Below, one piece after another: positions 46,501 to 56,754 of a stretch of 64,000 nt of DNA. The DNA lies in the NCBI GenBank assembly GCA_032718475.1, contig JAUCBJ010003989.1, forward strand, positions 1 through 64,000. Direction: 5' to 3'. The stretch is from Nemertoderma westbladi. Taxonomy: Eukaryota; Xenacoelomorpha; Nemertodermatida; Nemertodermatidae. Within the stretch, counting starts at the first letter, position 1. Each line of letters opens with the position of its first letter. Below the pieces are notes generated by a model, which saw nothing but the letters and a program-made list of their open reading frames with translations, had not been told where the DNA came from and searched no databases. Made by a program: the position numbers and the translations under genes.

Positions 46501-49500
46501 CCATGTTAGTCCATCCTTCCAAATACTGCGCATATAAATGCGAGCTTGCAGTATCACTGGACTGATGAATCCTAACGGATCGAACAATCGGCTCAATTTT
46601 GACAAGCATGATCTCTTTGTCAGTGTGTTCTCTTGACTGTCCAGTCTCACCTTCACTCGGAAGTTGTCCGTGTTTGGGTCCCAAAAGAGCCCCAACACCT
46701 TGGTCGTCGGTAGTGGTTCGAACTCTAGGTCTATGTCACCGCCTCCACGCTCAGTCGTTCCGAATGAGTCTACTAATTCGGCACTGTTTGAGGCGAATTT
46801 GGTGAGGTTAAAACCTCCGCCCGCCAAGCAGTCCCGTAATTGATGTGCTACTGTTGTAGCACGTTCTACTGTGTCGCAACTCTGTAAACCGTCGTCGACG
46901 TAGAAGTCACGTTCCACAATCCTAATTATCTCTGGGTCATATAGGTGTTTCTGATCTCTAGCGGCTTGTTTTAGGGCGTACATCGTGCAGTTTGGGCTGT
47001 CTCTTGCACCGAAAACGCGAACTTGCATTTGGTAAGTCGCCGGTGGTAGACTTAAGTCTCCTTCCGGGTACCAGAGGAACCTCAAACTGTCTCTGTCTCG
47101 CTCTAACGCTCTCACTTGGTGAAACATCGCTTCAACGTCGCAAGTAAAAGCTACTTGACGCTGACGGAAGCGCATAATCACCCCCATAAGATAATTATTC
47201 ATGTTTTGTCCATCCATCAACTCGCTATTGAGGGACATTCCCTCAAACAGAGCCGCACAGTCATTGACTACACGTACTTTGTCTGGTTTGTCGGGGTGTC
47301 TCACGTAGTGATGTGGCAAGTAGTACGTCTGGTCGGTCACTCGCTCCGGGTTAGTCATTCGGATAGCGTATCCCTTTGTCAAATACGTCTCCATCTGAGT
47401 GTTATACTGCAGATGGGCTTTCTCGTCTTTTAATAGACGTTGTCGGATTGAGTGTAGACGTCTTAACGCTAGTGGGTAGTTGTTTATAAGTTTAGGACTT
47501 TGGCTACGCCATAACATCCCCACCTCGTAATGTCCGTCCTCCGTCTGTCGGATAGTATCTTCCATGATCTTCAGAGATTGTTTCTCCTGTTCCGACATAC
47601 AAGGTTCGTAGCTACCAGGTTCAGCTGTATCTTGTTCTAACCACCTGATAGTCTTCTCCGTTAATTCCTTGTCCAGTGCAGCTTGTTCCATTTGATGATT
47701 TCTCAACGCGTCATCATCGATCTCGACGGGCATTGTTGATGTCGTTGGGGTAGGTAGACTCGCAAGCCTTCCGGCGTTATCATCTGTCGTCGATGGAATC
47801 TCTAGCTGACTCGTCTTCTCCCCAAGTTCTAAACTCACCTGGTGGATTAGCTGCTCCTTGTGACTTATCATACTAGTTACACGTCTGTCATGTCTTGTAT
47901 GTAAGGTAGTATGGTCCACGTCGTGTGAAAAGGAATGAATTGAATTTGTAGTTAATAAACTACATGTACTTTGTACATCGTCTTCCTCGTCACTTACGTC
48001 TAGTGTGCGCACAGGCGCTCGAGTATACCACCCTATCGGCGTTCTACAGGCGTATGCGTTTCCCGCTACGACTGCCGATGGTCTGGTTTCCCACACCTGA
48101 TGTAGGTTGAATTGGTCCGTCCCGATCAGCATGGCTACCGATCTATAATTGACAGGACATTCGGGTACACCAAGGTGTCTGAAATACTTACGGTCCTCCA
48201 AGGATTGTTCTGGGACCGGACCTAGTAGGTTACTAAAGTCTTTTGTGGCCGCAAAGGTCAAATCCTTGAAGGGTAACAAAGACCTCTCCCTCTCGCTGTG
48301 TTGCGATTTTGGAAGAAGAGAGTCTAAGTTTAACTTAACTCGTGTCACTGGTATTGCACGCTGTCCGTGCATACTACTTACGGTATAACTGACGCGCTTA
48401 CCTTGTCTGAGATCCGTTACGACGTCAGCTATCTTTTCATCCACGTAACTGTGAGATGAGGCTGAATCTAGAATCGCGTAGATTCTCTTACTCCCCTTTG
48501 TGCCAGTAATCTTAATCGGAATTACACTAAATCCCTTTAGTTGGTCAGTCGTCAGAAGCGCGATCGATGGTTGGTCATCTCCATCTGAATATACGTCGTC
48601 GTCTTCTGACTCTTCGTCCGACGATCCGGGTTGTTCTGAGAAGCAATCCTCAATATGGGTCACGAAGGTTGGAGTCGTTTTCGATTCTCGTTTTCTGTAG
48701 GCCGCATCACATCTCGCTGCTGCTTCCGGGTGTTCCCTGGCGAAGCGTTTTGTCGGTGTGTGGCTGTCTGTGTGGAGCAGACCGTCGTGGTTGCGTCCAC
48801 AGGATGGACAAGTGTCGGTATTTGGGCAATCTTTACGGACGTGTCCATGTCGTGTACACCGCCAACAAGAGTCCAATGGCCGTATTTGCAGCCGTCGTTC
48901 TTCCGAGTTCAACTCGCGAAACTGTCGACAACCTCGCAACTTGTGACCGATATACCGCTTGCCTAAATGCTCGCAGTATTGGCAGCCGCTGAAGTCGGTA
49001 CTGAGTTGTTGTCTCGTCTGTTTTGTCCCAATGGGCGCAGATACCCTACTACCGTCCGAGAATTGTCGTGATTCCGTCGGTGTGGCGTAAGTGGCCGTCT
49101 TGGTGAATGTTGTCTGGGGTTTTTGTCGGTTGGAGGATGGCAATGTGATTCCTTCTGCCACGATGTGCTGGTCAGTGTAGTTAGATCGAGTTTCTACTAC
49201 TGCTTCCCTGGATATCAAAAGGTACACATCCTCTAGTTTTAAGAATCCACCCCGCTCTTCTCGCTGGTATTCGATCTTTCTCCACTCCCGACGAAGTCGA
49301 TGGTGGAGTCGTCCTATGATCTTTAATAGGACTGTAGGGGTATTCCCGTAGTCAAGTTGTCCAATGGATCTTAAAGTAGTGATAGCGTTCTTTATCTCGT
49401 CGGCCAGTTTTAATAAGTCGACGGGTTTAGTGATAGCCCCTCCCTTACAGAGTTCCTCTATTACTGACCTGGCCATACTGACTGTACCTCCGTATATCGA

Positions 49501-52161
49501 AGTTAAACGATCGTACGCTAGTTCGAAAGCGTCCGGTACACCAACGAAGGTCTCCGCCAAACGTTTAGGTTCTCCTGACAACGTTTGAAGCAGGTAATTA
49601 AACTTCTCCCGTGATGTAAAGGCGCACACGGCGATCTGAGATTCGATATAGTCTACGAAAGTGTGCCAGTGTTTTGAGCTACCGGAAAACTTCGGTGGTT
49701 GTTGTACCGGCAATCCCTGTCTGGCTGCGAATTTCGCTATCTCCTCGGCAACGTTCAGAGTTTTGCGTCCTTGGTTGGTACACTGGTTGATATCCCTTCT
49801 TGGCGCTTTTCCCTGATACGATGTATGTTTTGAAGGTACCGGTCTTTGTGGTTCCTTCGGGTGTCTATTGTGTTCGAATTCAGTGTTCCTCGAACTATCG
49901 GTTTGAACTTCCTCCAGACGCTCCTCAATCCGGGCCAACTTGTTGACAATGTCAGCGAATTGTTGTGTACTGATTGCGTCCGTTGGTTGTAACGCCTTTT
50001 GTGTTGGTGTATTTTGTGGAGGATTGTCTGCAAAGGAGTTGTCTGAACGCTCGCGTTTGTATTCATCGGCCGCCCCTGTTCTAAATACCTCGCGTTTCGG
50101 GTAATCCGATTCGCTCGAAGTACTACTATCATCTGGATATGGTGGTCGACGTGCTCGCGTCCGTTGCGTCGTTCGAATTCTAACATTCCGTTTCGGAACA
50201 TCGTCCACTGATCTCCGTTGTTCGGTAGGCTCACAAGTCTTCCTCGAAGTCGTAGATTGCGATGTAAACTGATTAAACGGTCGCGTATCCACTGGTCTCC
50301 GTTGTTCGGTAGGCTCACAAGTCTTCCTCGAAGTCGTAGATTGCGATGTAAACTGAACCGGTGGTCGAGTAACAGCTGAATCGACTGGCCTTGTAGGTCG
50401 AAACGTCATTGGGTAAGCGTAGTGTGTAACGGGTTTAGGTGTCAGCGGTGGACTCACCTGTTTAGTTGTCAGTAGTGCAGGTCCAGTCAACAAACTACTA
50501 CGATCTGTAATCGGTGGGTTACTTACCTTGACTTTCGGAATAGGCGACGACGTTGCTCTTGGCGGTGTAAACTTGTCCAGAATAACAAACCTGTGTTCCG
50601 TCGCACCACGGATAGGAGAAATGTTACTACTACCCGCAATCGAAACAGGTTCCTTAGTCGTAACTGGTGCAAACATAGGAGTTACTTGAGGGAATCTTTG
50701 ACATAAGTCTTTAACTAATTGTCGTTCCCGTCCAGGTGCTCCTATCGAACCTTCCTTCATTCGTTCCTGGATTTGGCGGTGCCTTACCTCCATCTGGTCT
50801 AAATCATGTCCGTCTCGAGATCTCATCGATCGATCGCGGGCTTGTAGATCCAGGTCTTCCTTGGCGTTGGCTAATTCTCTCGCCTTCTTCTCGAGTTCGA
50901 AACGAAGTTTAACTTCTTTCTCGCGTTGTTCCGTTTGTTGTTGTTGCGCCTCGAACTCCGCTTGTCGTATAGCTGATTGAGCCTTTATTTGCCGTTTTTT
51001 CATTTCGGTTCTCGCTTCTGAAGCTAACCTTTGTCGCTCTAACTCGGATGCTGCCGCTGCCGCTGCCGCTGCCGCTTGTCGCTCTAACTCGGCCGCTGCC
51101 GCTTGTCGCTCTAACTCGGCCGCTGCCGTTCGTTGCGCTAACTCGGCCGCTGCCGCTTGTTGTGCAATGTCCAACTCTAACCTTTCCATTTCGGCTACTT
51201 CCAACTCAGCTTGTTCTTGCAGGTGAGAGATTCTCGCAACATTCGCAACGCGTAGTTTCTCTTCTTTTGCTGCTGCTTGTGCCATTAGTAATTGAGTTTG
51301 TTCCTCCCACTCCTGTTGTTGTCTGTAGATCTGCTGTTGTCGAGCAATTTCTGACGTAGCCATACTCACCTCGCCAATTTCGCTGCGAATACTCACCAGT
51401 GATTGATCTAGTGTTCCCGGTACCGGTTTGATTTGTGCGAGTGAGGTTTCCCTCGTAGCCTCCGGCACGGTTTCCCAATCTCCGACGTCCTCGCCGCACA
51501 TGCGTAAGTGATCCGTCAGGTGTTTCAATTGTCCATCCAGCCTATACAGTTCCTGTTCTTCCTCGGGTTGCAATAATTCGTCCGAAACTGACTCACCTAA
51601 CAACTGGTCCGCTTGTTCCTGTTGTATCTGCCTAATCGTCGACTTAAACTGAATCAGTTTCTCTCTAGTGATCATTAGTTTCTCGAGGATTCTAAGCTGA
51701 GTGTCCATATCCTGTCTCTGTTTAGCTAGATCTTGTAGACCAATTAGGTTGTCTACGGACTTATATACTTTACTCTGTACTCTCACCTGTAGAGTGTAGA
51801 ACTCGAACCGAGACATCGGAGCGGTTAACTCGTCTAATATGCGTTGGCCTTCTCCAATACTCCTGGTAATATGCGCCATGTAACCGCCGACGCTTCTAAC
51901 TACGCTCTCCTGGCTTCCTACTGAACTTACCATCTCCATTTCCCTGTATCTAGGTTGCGGAACAGTTAGAAAGTCCTCGGTCCTGCCGTCGCCTCGTACT
52001 ACGGCATCCGGTACTCCCGTTGGATGTACTGGTGACGCACACGGTGTAGGTTCGGTAGGCTCGCGAGTCTTCCCCTGTTGTTCTTCCGCTGCTGACTTAT
52101 CTCCGTCGCATGAGTCATAGTCGGTTTGTGTATTTTTCGTATAGTCTTGTTTGTCACTCAT
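43558..52161 (-). CDS. BEL/Pao Gag-Pol polyprotein, intact
   Basis: One 2,867-codon frame makes the structural and enzymatic proteins of the retrotransposon. Approximate residues: coiled-coil, Gln/Ala-rich Gag start (60-470), Gag core typical of BEL/Pao (FSGSSKHWHTFVDYIESQ, 820-1000), zinc knuckles (CWRCTRHGHVRKDC near 1098, then CPSCGRNH), protease (LDSASSHSYVD near 1229, with DSA in place of DTG/DSG), reverse transcriptase (YVDD near 1752), RNase H (FSDASD near 1940), integrase (zinc-binding part, then IDCFGP near 2562, SDQGTNF near 2625 and the WRGGVWERLIRS Glu near 2670), and a C-terminal domain usual for BEL/Pao integrases. Between RNase H and integrase lies an extra, roughly 300-residue section with a Lys-rich NLS-like run and a duplicated AVSLLERP segment. 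No separate Gag stop or frameshift is seen. The frame gives no sign of decay. Confidence 0.95.
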   Translation of the reverse strand: MSDKQDYTKNTQTDYDSCDGDKSAAEEQQGKTREPTEPTPCASPVHPTGVPDAVVRGDGRTEDFLTVPQPRYREMEMVSSVGSQESVVRSVGGYMAHITRSIGEGQRILDELTAPMSRFEFYTLQVRVQSKVYKSVDNLIGLQDLAKQRQDMDTQLRILEKLMITREKLIQFKSTIRQIQQEQADQLLGESVSDELLQPEEEQELYRLDGQLKHLTDHLRMCGEDVGDWETVPEATRETSLAQIKPVPGTLDQSLVSIRSEIGEVSMATSEIARQQQIYRQQQEWEEQTQLLMAQAAAKEEKLRVANVARISHLQEQAELEVAEMERLELDIAQQAAAAELAQRTAAAELERQAAAAELERQAAAAAAAAASELERQRLASEARTEMKKRQIKAQSAIRQAEFEAQQQQTEQREKEVKLRFELEKKARELANAKEDLDLQARDRSMRSRDGHDLDQMEVRHRQIQERMKEGSIGAPGRERQLVKDLCQRFPQVTPMFAPVTTKEPVSIAGSSNISPIRGATEHRFVILDKFTPPRATSSPIPKVKVSNPPITDRSSLLTGPALLTTKQVSPPLTPKPVTHYAYPMTFRPTRPVDSAVTRPPVQFTSQSTTSRKTCEPTEQRRPVDTRPFNQFTSQSTTSRKTCEPTEQRRSVDDVPKRNVRIRTTQRTRARRPPYPDDSSTSSESDYPKREVFRTGAADEYKRERSDNSFADNPPQNTPTQKALQPTDAISTQQFADIVNKLARIEERLEEVQTDSSRNTEFEHNRHPKEPQRPVPSKHTSYQGKAPRRDINQCTNQGRKTLNVAEEIAKFAARQGLPVQQPPKFSGSSKHWHTFVDYIESQIAVCAFTSREKFNYLLQTLSGEPKRLAETFVGVPDAFELAYDRLTSIYGGTVSMARSVIEELCKGGAITKPVDLLKLADEIKNAITTLRSIGQLDYGNTPTVLLKIIGRLHHRLRREWRKIEYQREERGGFLKLEDVYLLISREAVVETRSNYTDQHIVAEGITLPSSNRQKPQTTFTKTATYATPTESRQFSDGSRVSAPIGTKQTRQQLSTDFSGCQYCEHLGKRYIGHKLRGCRQFRELNSEERRLQIRPLDSCWRCTRHGHVRKDCPNTDTCPSCGRNHDGLLHTDSHTPTKRFAREHPEAAARCDAAYRKRESKTTPTFVTHIEDCFSEQPGSSDEESEDDDVYSDGDDQPSIALLTTDQLKGFSVIPIKITGTKGSKRIYAILDSASSHSYVDEKIADVVTDLRQGKRVSYTVSSMHGQRAIPVTRVKLNLDSLLPKSQHSERERSLLPFKDLTFAATKDFSNLLGPVPEQSLEDRKYFRHLGVPECPVNYRSVAMLIGTDQFNLHQVWETRPSAVVAGNAYACRTPIGWYTRAPVRTLDVSDEEDDVQSTCSLLTTNSIHSFSHDVDHTTLHTRHDRRVTSMISHKEQLIHQVSLELGEKTSQLEIPSTTDDNAGRLASLPTPTTSTMPVEIDDDALRNHQMEQAALDKELTEKTIRWLEQDTAEPGSYEPCMSEQEKQSLKIMEDTIRQTEDGHYEVGMLWRSQSPKLINNYPLALRRLHSIRQRLLKDEKAHLQYNTQMETYLTKGYAIRMTNPERVTDQTYYLPHHYVRHPDKPDKVRVVNDCAALFEGMSLNSELMDGQNMNNYLMGVIMRFRQRQVAFTCDVEAMFHQVRALERDRDSLRFLWYPEGDLSLPPATYQMQVRVFGARDSPNCTMYALKQAARDQKHLYDPEIIRIVERDFYVDDGLQSCDTVERATTVAHQLRDCLAGGGFNLTKFASNSAELVDSFGTTERGGGDIDLEFEPLPTTKVLGLFWDPNTDNFRVKVRLDSQENTLTKRSCLSKLSRLFDPLGFISPVILQARIYMRSIWKDGLTWDEPISSDQVDLWKTWEAELSSLEDYSIPRVYFPLQSTFPDNLELHCFSDASDNGFGVAAYLRRQVDSEAFDVSLITSKAKTMPTKYMTTPRAELQAATLSTTIVNLIQTELQSSLQIFYWTDATLVLFYINNDTLEFKTFVANRRAEILDRSIKEDWRHCPGPQNPADIASRGMMPEEFCKPENKEFWQHGPQFLQGSTLHWPPLYDNKSNTIPKDAEIKKPKKGKAKKKTTAAKLKKKPKAKWKDITSKVKRGRLASLSTPDISPDGQPDTLLDGQSDILPDISNALTNSKAAVSLLERPSIDKQPDTLPDVSPDTLLDSRLDTSNVLTNSEAAVSLLERPCIDKLPILTHLSNHKHGETSCITDVGSTYTNVNTGVTLRSRDIPNLQPMVKPGINVGRKLSLPKPADPIEFKPPLTIDLQSTDNQGKKTKKDKLLVDPDGSTVNKGILTGGPVGPSSNSKPSKISIDLPDDVTNTHVDRIVNLTDSWSNACRKLAWIVRFVQYVKGKRDFTRRLTLAEIDRCEIKLIRHYQLRYFAREFTSINQGLPIKSSPILSWSPIIYNGLICHKSRLQNIDFNTNFRYPIIIPQHHELQRAMILDAHLHLKHAGRHHCLSYLRTRFVLIRPSKALSSVTRTCIICKKVHSRIGTQEMSELPQARLQAFRPPFTETGIDCFGPIHTKRGRILVKRWGLIFTCMSSRAVHIERVMDLSTNAFILALRRFIARRGLVKCLYSDQGTNFVGARNEIARAFKKLDHDQISNELQPHKIVWKFNPPDSPWRGGVWERLIRSIKTAMAKVIPVNHILTDDQLTTLFVEIEAILNTRPIVLVPDDKQSQFALTPAHLLMQAPTTLTPISIPIESDSYGRKAWKITQLLANKFWEIWQNHYLPSISTRTTWYNNTRALKPGDHVLLAEVNLKRRFWITGVILATHPSMDGVTRTVTVWTIDGRTVDRPTQRLVLLEETRNESGDYKSPPNTSK
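50225..50395 (-). repeat. 84-bp direct duplication inside gag
   Basis: Encodes FNQFTSQSTTSRKTCEPTEQ twice, 28 codons apart. Each copy contains one of the 16-bp dispersed motifs (50228 and 50312). Confidence 0.9.
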
Positions 52162-52970
52162 TTCGGTAGTTGTAAGTCAAGTAAAGTGAGTGTCAAAGTA
52201 TCGAGTTTACCGTATTTATATCTAAACGGTACTAATTACAGTCATATAAAATTAGCCTACCGGCCGATTTTATAGCAGATGGATAAAATTAGCCTAAACG
52301 GCCAATTTTACAGCAAATAAATGTCACGGAATAAGTATATAATAAAATTAGCCTAGCGGCCAATTTTATAACAAATAAATCGGATAACGATATGCGTTAT
52401 CAAAAGGTAAATTAAATACAATAATACGGACTAATTCAGCAATGAACAAAGAAATCATACGGAATGCATAAATACTTGAGACAGTGGAACCCACAATAAT
52501 TTTAACTAATACGGTAATGCCTAACTTATTTATGCAACTTTTCGAACTCACCCACTCCAATAATTCTCCAGAAAAACAGATTCCCAGATACAAACCGGAC
52601 GTGAACCTTTCCGTTTCCAGCGTTGCGGACGAAGCGCGATTTTCCCAACCAAAGTTGTTGAGTTATCTATCTCCCAAACTTGCTAAACACGGTCTTGCTC
52701 CCGTTACAGTCTAGAAATGAGTTCTGAATCCTGAAAAACAAAAGAGTTAGGTTTTACTTTACGAAAATTTTGTACCGGTACAATATGGTATTTAAACCCT
52801 TTTAAACACCGGTATTCAATTCCAAAAATATTTTTACACGCGGTTCAAATCAAATTTTATTTCAAAATATTAGCACTTAGCTAATCAAATATAAATTTTT
52901 ACCTCAAAATACAAAATTTTCAAATAACTTTAGTCCTACCGAACCGTAGTTCAGTAAAACACATTCCTAC
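52162..52970 (-). other. Leader of BEL/Pao element
   Basis: Between the 5' LTR and the gag start. At 52246-52380, three copies of AAAATTAGCCTA plus CGGCCAATTTTA are spaced about 40-60 bp apart and could form structure. No clear primer-binding site is seen next to the LTR. Confidence 0.7.
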
Positions 52971-54856
52971 TATTGGAAGAGACGGTAACAATACCTGCAA
53001 TATCCTACTGTAAAGTTTGTGAATCAAATCATAAAGCCGACCTTCTCACCAAAACAGTAAACTCTAAGTAAGCGAATATATTGCAGTATCGATCTCTTAT
53101 AACCGGTGAGGCAGAAACAGTCTACGAGCAGACAAACTTCGATAAAACAAAATCCCGCGCAGCGAATCCTAAAATCAGGCTGACTCACTGATGGACTAAG
53201 AGGCTCGTATACTTTGCCGCGGTGTGATTTATATGGTTGGGCAAAGAGACGCTAGCTAGGTACAGAGGCAGAGATTTGGAGATGTCTAACTAGCGGGCAA
53301 AGCACAGTACGGACAAAAGTTAATTTTATATATTTTGAGGTGTAAATAATTTCTAACGCGCGTGTGTTAATTCTGAATGGTCAAAAGCAGTTTTGCTCCT
53401 TCACATATATAATTACTGGGTACGGTGTGCATTTTACGAATATTCTAATTTTGCAACTTGTAGGTCCAATACTCACGAATGATAAGGTTCCTTCCCCTCT
53501 TGCGTATTTCCAGGACTCAAATTCAGGCATAAGGTTAATGCTACGCCCAGAATTCGGCAATTTTAGGTACCAGGTCCCTGATACTAAGAAGAGATGTGTT
53601 AGTTTACTACTGTAGGCGTACAGTTACTAATAGCTATCCTGGCGTCCTATCTAGAATTTTAGTCACCTAGGTAGGCTGGGTGACTTCCTATCGAGACGTT
53701 GGCGGGGACACGATAGATGTTAGTATCCCTAATAGCCTCAATTTATTTGCGCCTAGTTGTAAACTGCCCTACCGCCTGAACGGTACAATCCCAATTCAGG
53801 TGAAAACGCAGCAACCCTCCTAGCCTACAAGTTCTAATGCAATGGACACCGTTGTACTGCAAATAGTCGCAAACGCACCTGTACTTAGCAAGAGTTAGGC
53901 GTACAGTTTGCTGCACCCTACCAATTTGTATGCTGCGTACCGGTGTGCCTACGTCCTATCTGCGTACTAGTATCTGCCTGCTCTCCCCCCGTAGGAATGT
54001 GAAGGTCTACTGTGGTTTTTTCCTGAATCAAGACAGTACAGTCCCTAAGATGTAATTTTAGGCTCACAGCGTGTCACTACTTCTACCTTTTGATCTTTGG
54101 TCTTACGCTTAGGTAGCGAGGCGTCGAACGCTGTCTAACCTTTCAGGCGATGGGCGAATAACTCAAGATGGTATTGCGGGTTGTCTCTTGTCTACATTCC
54201 TTCGATGTTCCCGTTCATTGCTGCGGCCCGATCTCTAGCCGGCCATCCTGTCCCTTAAGTTTGTTCACCGTAGTGAATCATGGTGAAAGAAGAGCAGATA
54301 GCGGTATTTCTGAATTTATTGCAGATAATAATACAAAATGTAATCTGAATACTAATGACAGAATAAACTAATAAGATTAGATAGATATACTGAAGACATA
54401 AGAGATTAAGATTGATAACTAATGAACAAATCGCACCTTTATATAGCAAATTTGTGCTGCAATCAATCGAGAACATTCTATAATTATATTGGGTTTTTAA
54501 AGATAACCATTGGTCCAGCTAATGTATAACTTGCACGACATTGGATACAATCTAATAACTGCAGTCTCATTGGTTAATCTAGGTACAAACGAATGCAATT
54601 TAATTTGTAGCGGTCAATTTAAATGAGTTGAAATTCTGTACAAAAAATAATTCGCACTTACCAGGATTCGAACTCAATACCTACTACACATATAATTTCC
54701 AACGCTCTACCGACTGAGCTACTGAACCACTTGACCAATAGGCGTACAAATGATAGAACAAACACAAATGAGAACTCAAAGCAATCTTTTAACAAAGTTG
54801 ATTCGAATAAAATAAAATTTTGAAAATCCACGGCATTTAGGGAATATAATTCTATA
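52971..54856 (-). repeat. 5' LTR of BEL/Pao element
   Basis: 1,886 bp, equal in length to 38636-40521, with one visible difference (53192). It carries the second tRNA-like sequence at 54653-54733. Confidence 0.95.
54653..54733 (-). other. tRNA-like sequence in the 5' LTR
   Basis: Same box A (54705-54721) and box B (54663-54675) as in the other LTR, in the sense direction of the element, about 125 bp after the LTR start. Confidence 0.7.
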
Positions 54857-54985
54857 GGTAAACTGAACGTAGGTGAACTGAACGTATGTGAACTGAACGT
54901 ATGTGAACTGAAAGTATGTGAACTGAAAGTATGTGAACTGAAAGTATGTGAACTGAACGTATTTGTACTGAATGTATGTGATGCA
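54857..54985. repeat. 15-bp minisatellite (right part)
   Basis: GTATGTGAACTGAAC-type units continue the array that ends at 38635, showing that the BEL/Pao element interrupted it. Confidence 0.95.
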
Positions 54986-55612
54986 AATTTCATTTAATTG
55001 AGTTTTTAGCAAATCAAATATTTAATTATTATTGTTATTAAATACCGATTTTGTGATAGAATTGCTCAATTTTAATCTGTATCTGATAACTGAAGGAACC
55101 ACGAACGTGTAATGGTAACAAGCCGATCCGTTCCGGTATATTGATCCTTGAATAACCACAGCTCATGGATCAATATTCCTGTTTTCATACAGGAATTGTT
55201 GATCCATTCAGAAGGAGTTGTCCCCCACTTAATATTACTATCAATGGAGGCAGGTTAGTAAAGGAGCAGGTTACAGAGGCCTTGTTGAGGGAACCAAAAC
55301 AATAAACGAAAGTTACCACATGTTACAATATTATGCAGGTATAATTGGGTCTTGGGTCTTTGGAAATATCAAAAATTCCTGTATAAAACAGCTGATTGAG
55401 TGAGTGAGCTGATTGGTTAATTCATGGATCAATATTCCTGTACGGAAGGGCTTTTTAATGGTAGTACAGCTGCAGTCTGGCAGTAGTATAAAAGCAGAAC
55501 CGTCTGAAAGTTTAGGCCTACTACAAACAGTACTATACTACTGTAGTACTTCCGGGTATCTGTACAGCTGTATACTATACTATCTGACTGTACTACAGTT
55601 ACAATACTGATA
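54986..55612. other. Intergenic with hairpin and MITE remains
   Basis: A strong hairpin at about 55173-55218 pairs GGATCAATATTCCTGT with ACAGGAATTGTTGATCC. A further GGATCAATATTCCTGT lies at 55426. The stretch 55256-55315 repeats the AGGAGCAGGTTACAGAGGC and GAACCAAAACAATAAACG motifs of the MITEs at 9.9 and 10.7 kb. No coding frame. Confidence 0.6.
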
Positions 55613-56754
55613 ATGGAACAAGATCAATTACTGGAACGAGAGTTAGAATGTTCTATTTGCATACGATTATTAGAGAAGCCACGAGTGTTGAAGTGTTCTC
55701 ACTCATTCTGCATCAATTGTATCGCTAAAATTTCTAAAGAACACGGCGATGGACTTTCGATAGAATGCCCGCGGTGTCGGAATCCCACCGAGGTGAAGAA
55801 ACTCGAATCGTTGCCAGCAGTAAGTCATATAGTCACCTTTATAATTGATTTGGTTCGAAAAGATAAAAATTGTGTAGGATGTCGAAAAAAACAAAGGAAC
55901 GAATCCCTGTGCAGATTGCCGAATCGAATTGTGCAGACCTTGCAGCCTTGTGAACTCTACCAAGTCTGTGGTACCGGTATTAATCCAACTAATTCTACTG
56001 CACCAGGTGAACAGGCGGAATTCAGCTTTGCTGACATTGAGTTAGAGAAACATGGAGTAGGTTGTTGGATCTAAAGAACCGGATCTGTGCGGAATCCACG
56101 GTCTAAACAAACGCCATTATCGCGAGATATGCGAATCTCTTATATGCCGACAATGTCATTCAGGTGACGTTGTTTCTAAAGATCTTGTATTCCAACGAAG
56201 TCTGTCAAACAATCAGAGGAAACTTAGTAGAAGGTCCGGGGAAGTTGATATCATGATTGGAGACTAAACTATCGGTTTTGGAAGGAGTTCTGGGGGATTT
56301 AGCCGACGTCACTAAAGTTTATGCCGACGACATCCGGAAACACTTCCAATATTTATACAACGAATTAAAGGCCGCTGAAGATGCAATGATGATTGAGATT
56401 TGGGATTTACAAACAAAAACGGCGGGTAAGATATCCGCAGCTAAAGAATATCTCGCAAATATCGAAATTCCTGAAGAAAACGAATATTATAAGAAGATAA
56501 AGAATTCCGAGTTGATCAAAGAAATACCGGAAGCCAAGAAGGTCCTAAAAGAATACAAAGAAATCGAGCAGCGGATCTCTGAGGTTAAACTTGTTGAGGT
56601 ACCGGAAATAAGTTTCGTTCCAGTCGAGTTACCGAAGGGCCGGGAAGGGTTTATCGGTCGTGTTTGTGCCGTAAATAAAGGCGATGTAGGGGAGAAGGTA
56701 GAGGATCCAGTGGAGCTAGAGAAGGTGGACAGTGGATACAGTGGGGTTAGATGA
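55613..56754 (+). pseudogene. TRIM-like copy C, frameshifted
   Basis: It begins MEQDQLLERELECSICIRLL, with a complete C3HC4 RING like copy A (SICIRLLEKPRVLKCSHSFC, IECPRC). The frame leaves the family sequence near 55890, where the first Cys-rich box is recognisable only in another frame, and stops at 56074. B-box-like sequence (LNKRHYREICESLICRQCHS) and the coiled-coil region (56257-56754, TKLSVLEGVLGDLADVTKV) follow in other frames. The C-terminal domain of copy A is not found. Several lesions make this a pseudogene, unless small introns explain some of them. Confidence 0.8.

Larger units (their letters stand above)
38636..54856 (-). mobile_element. Complete BEL/Pao LTR retrotransposon, 16.2 kb
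   Basis: The element reads on the minus strand: 5' LTR 52971-54856, leader, gag-pol 52161-43558, an extra zinc-knuckle frame at 42.9-41.1 kb, and 3' LTR 38636-40521. The LTRs have equal length (1,886 bp) and differ at one base by eye (38857 C against 53192 T). The 5-bp GGTAA is duplicated outside (38631-38635 and 54857-54861), inside the 15-bp minisatellite. Typical BEL/Pao elements are roughly half this size. Near-identical LTRs and the intact polyprotein suggest a young insertion. No primer-binding site with a clear tRNA match was found after the 5' LTR; a short purine run (GGAGCGG on the minus strand) precedes the 3' LTR. Confidence 0.95.
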
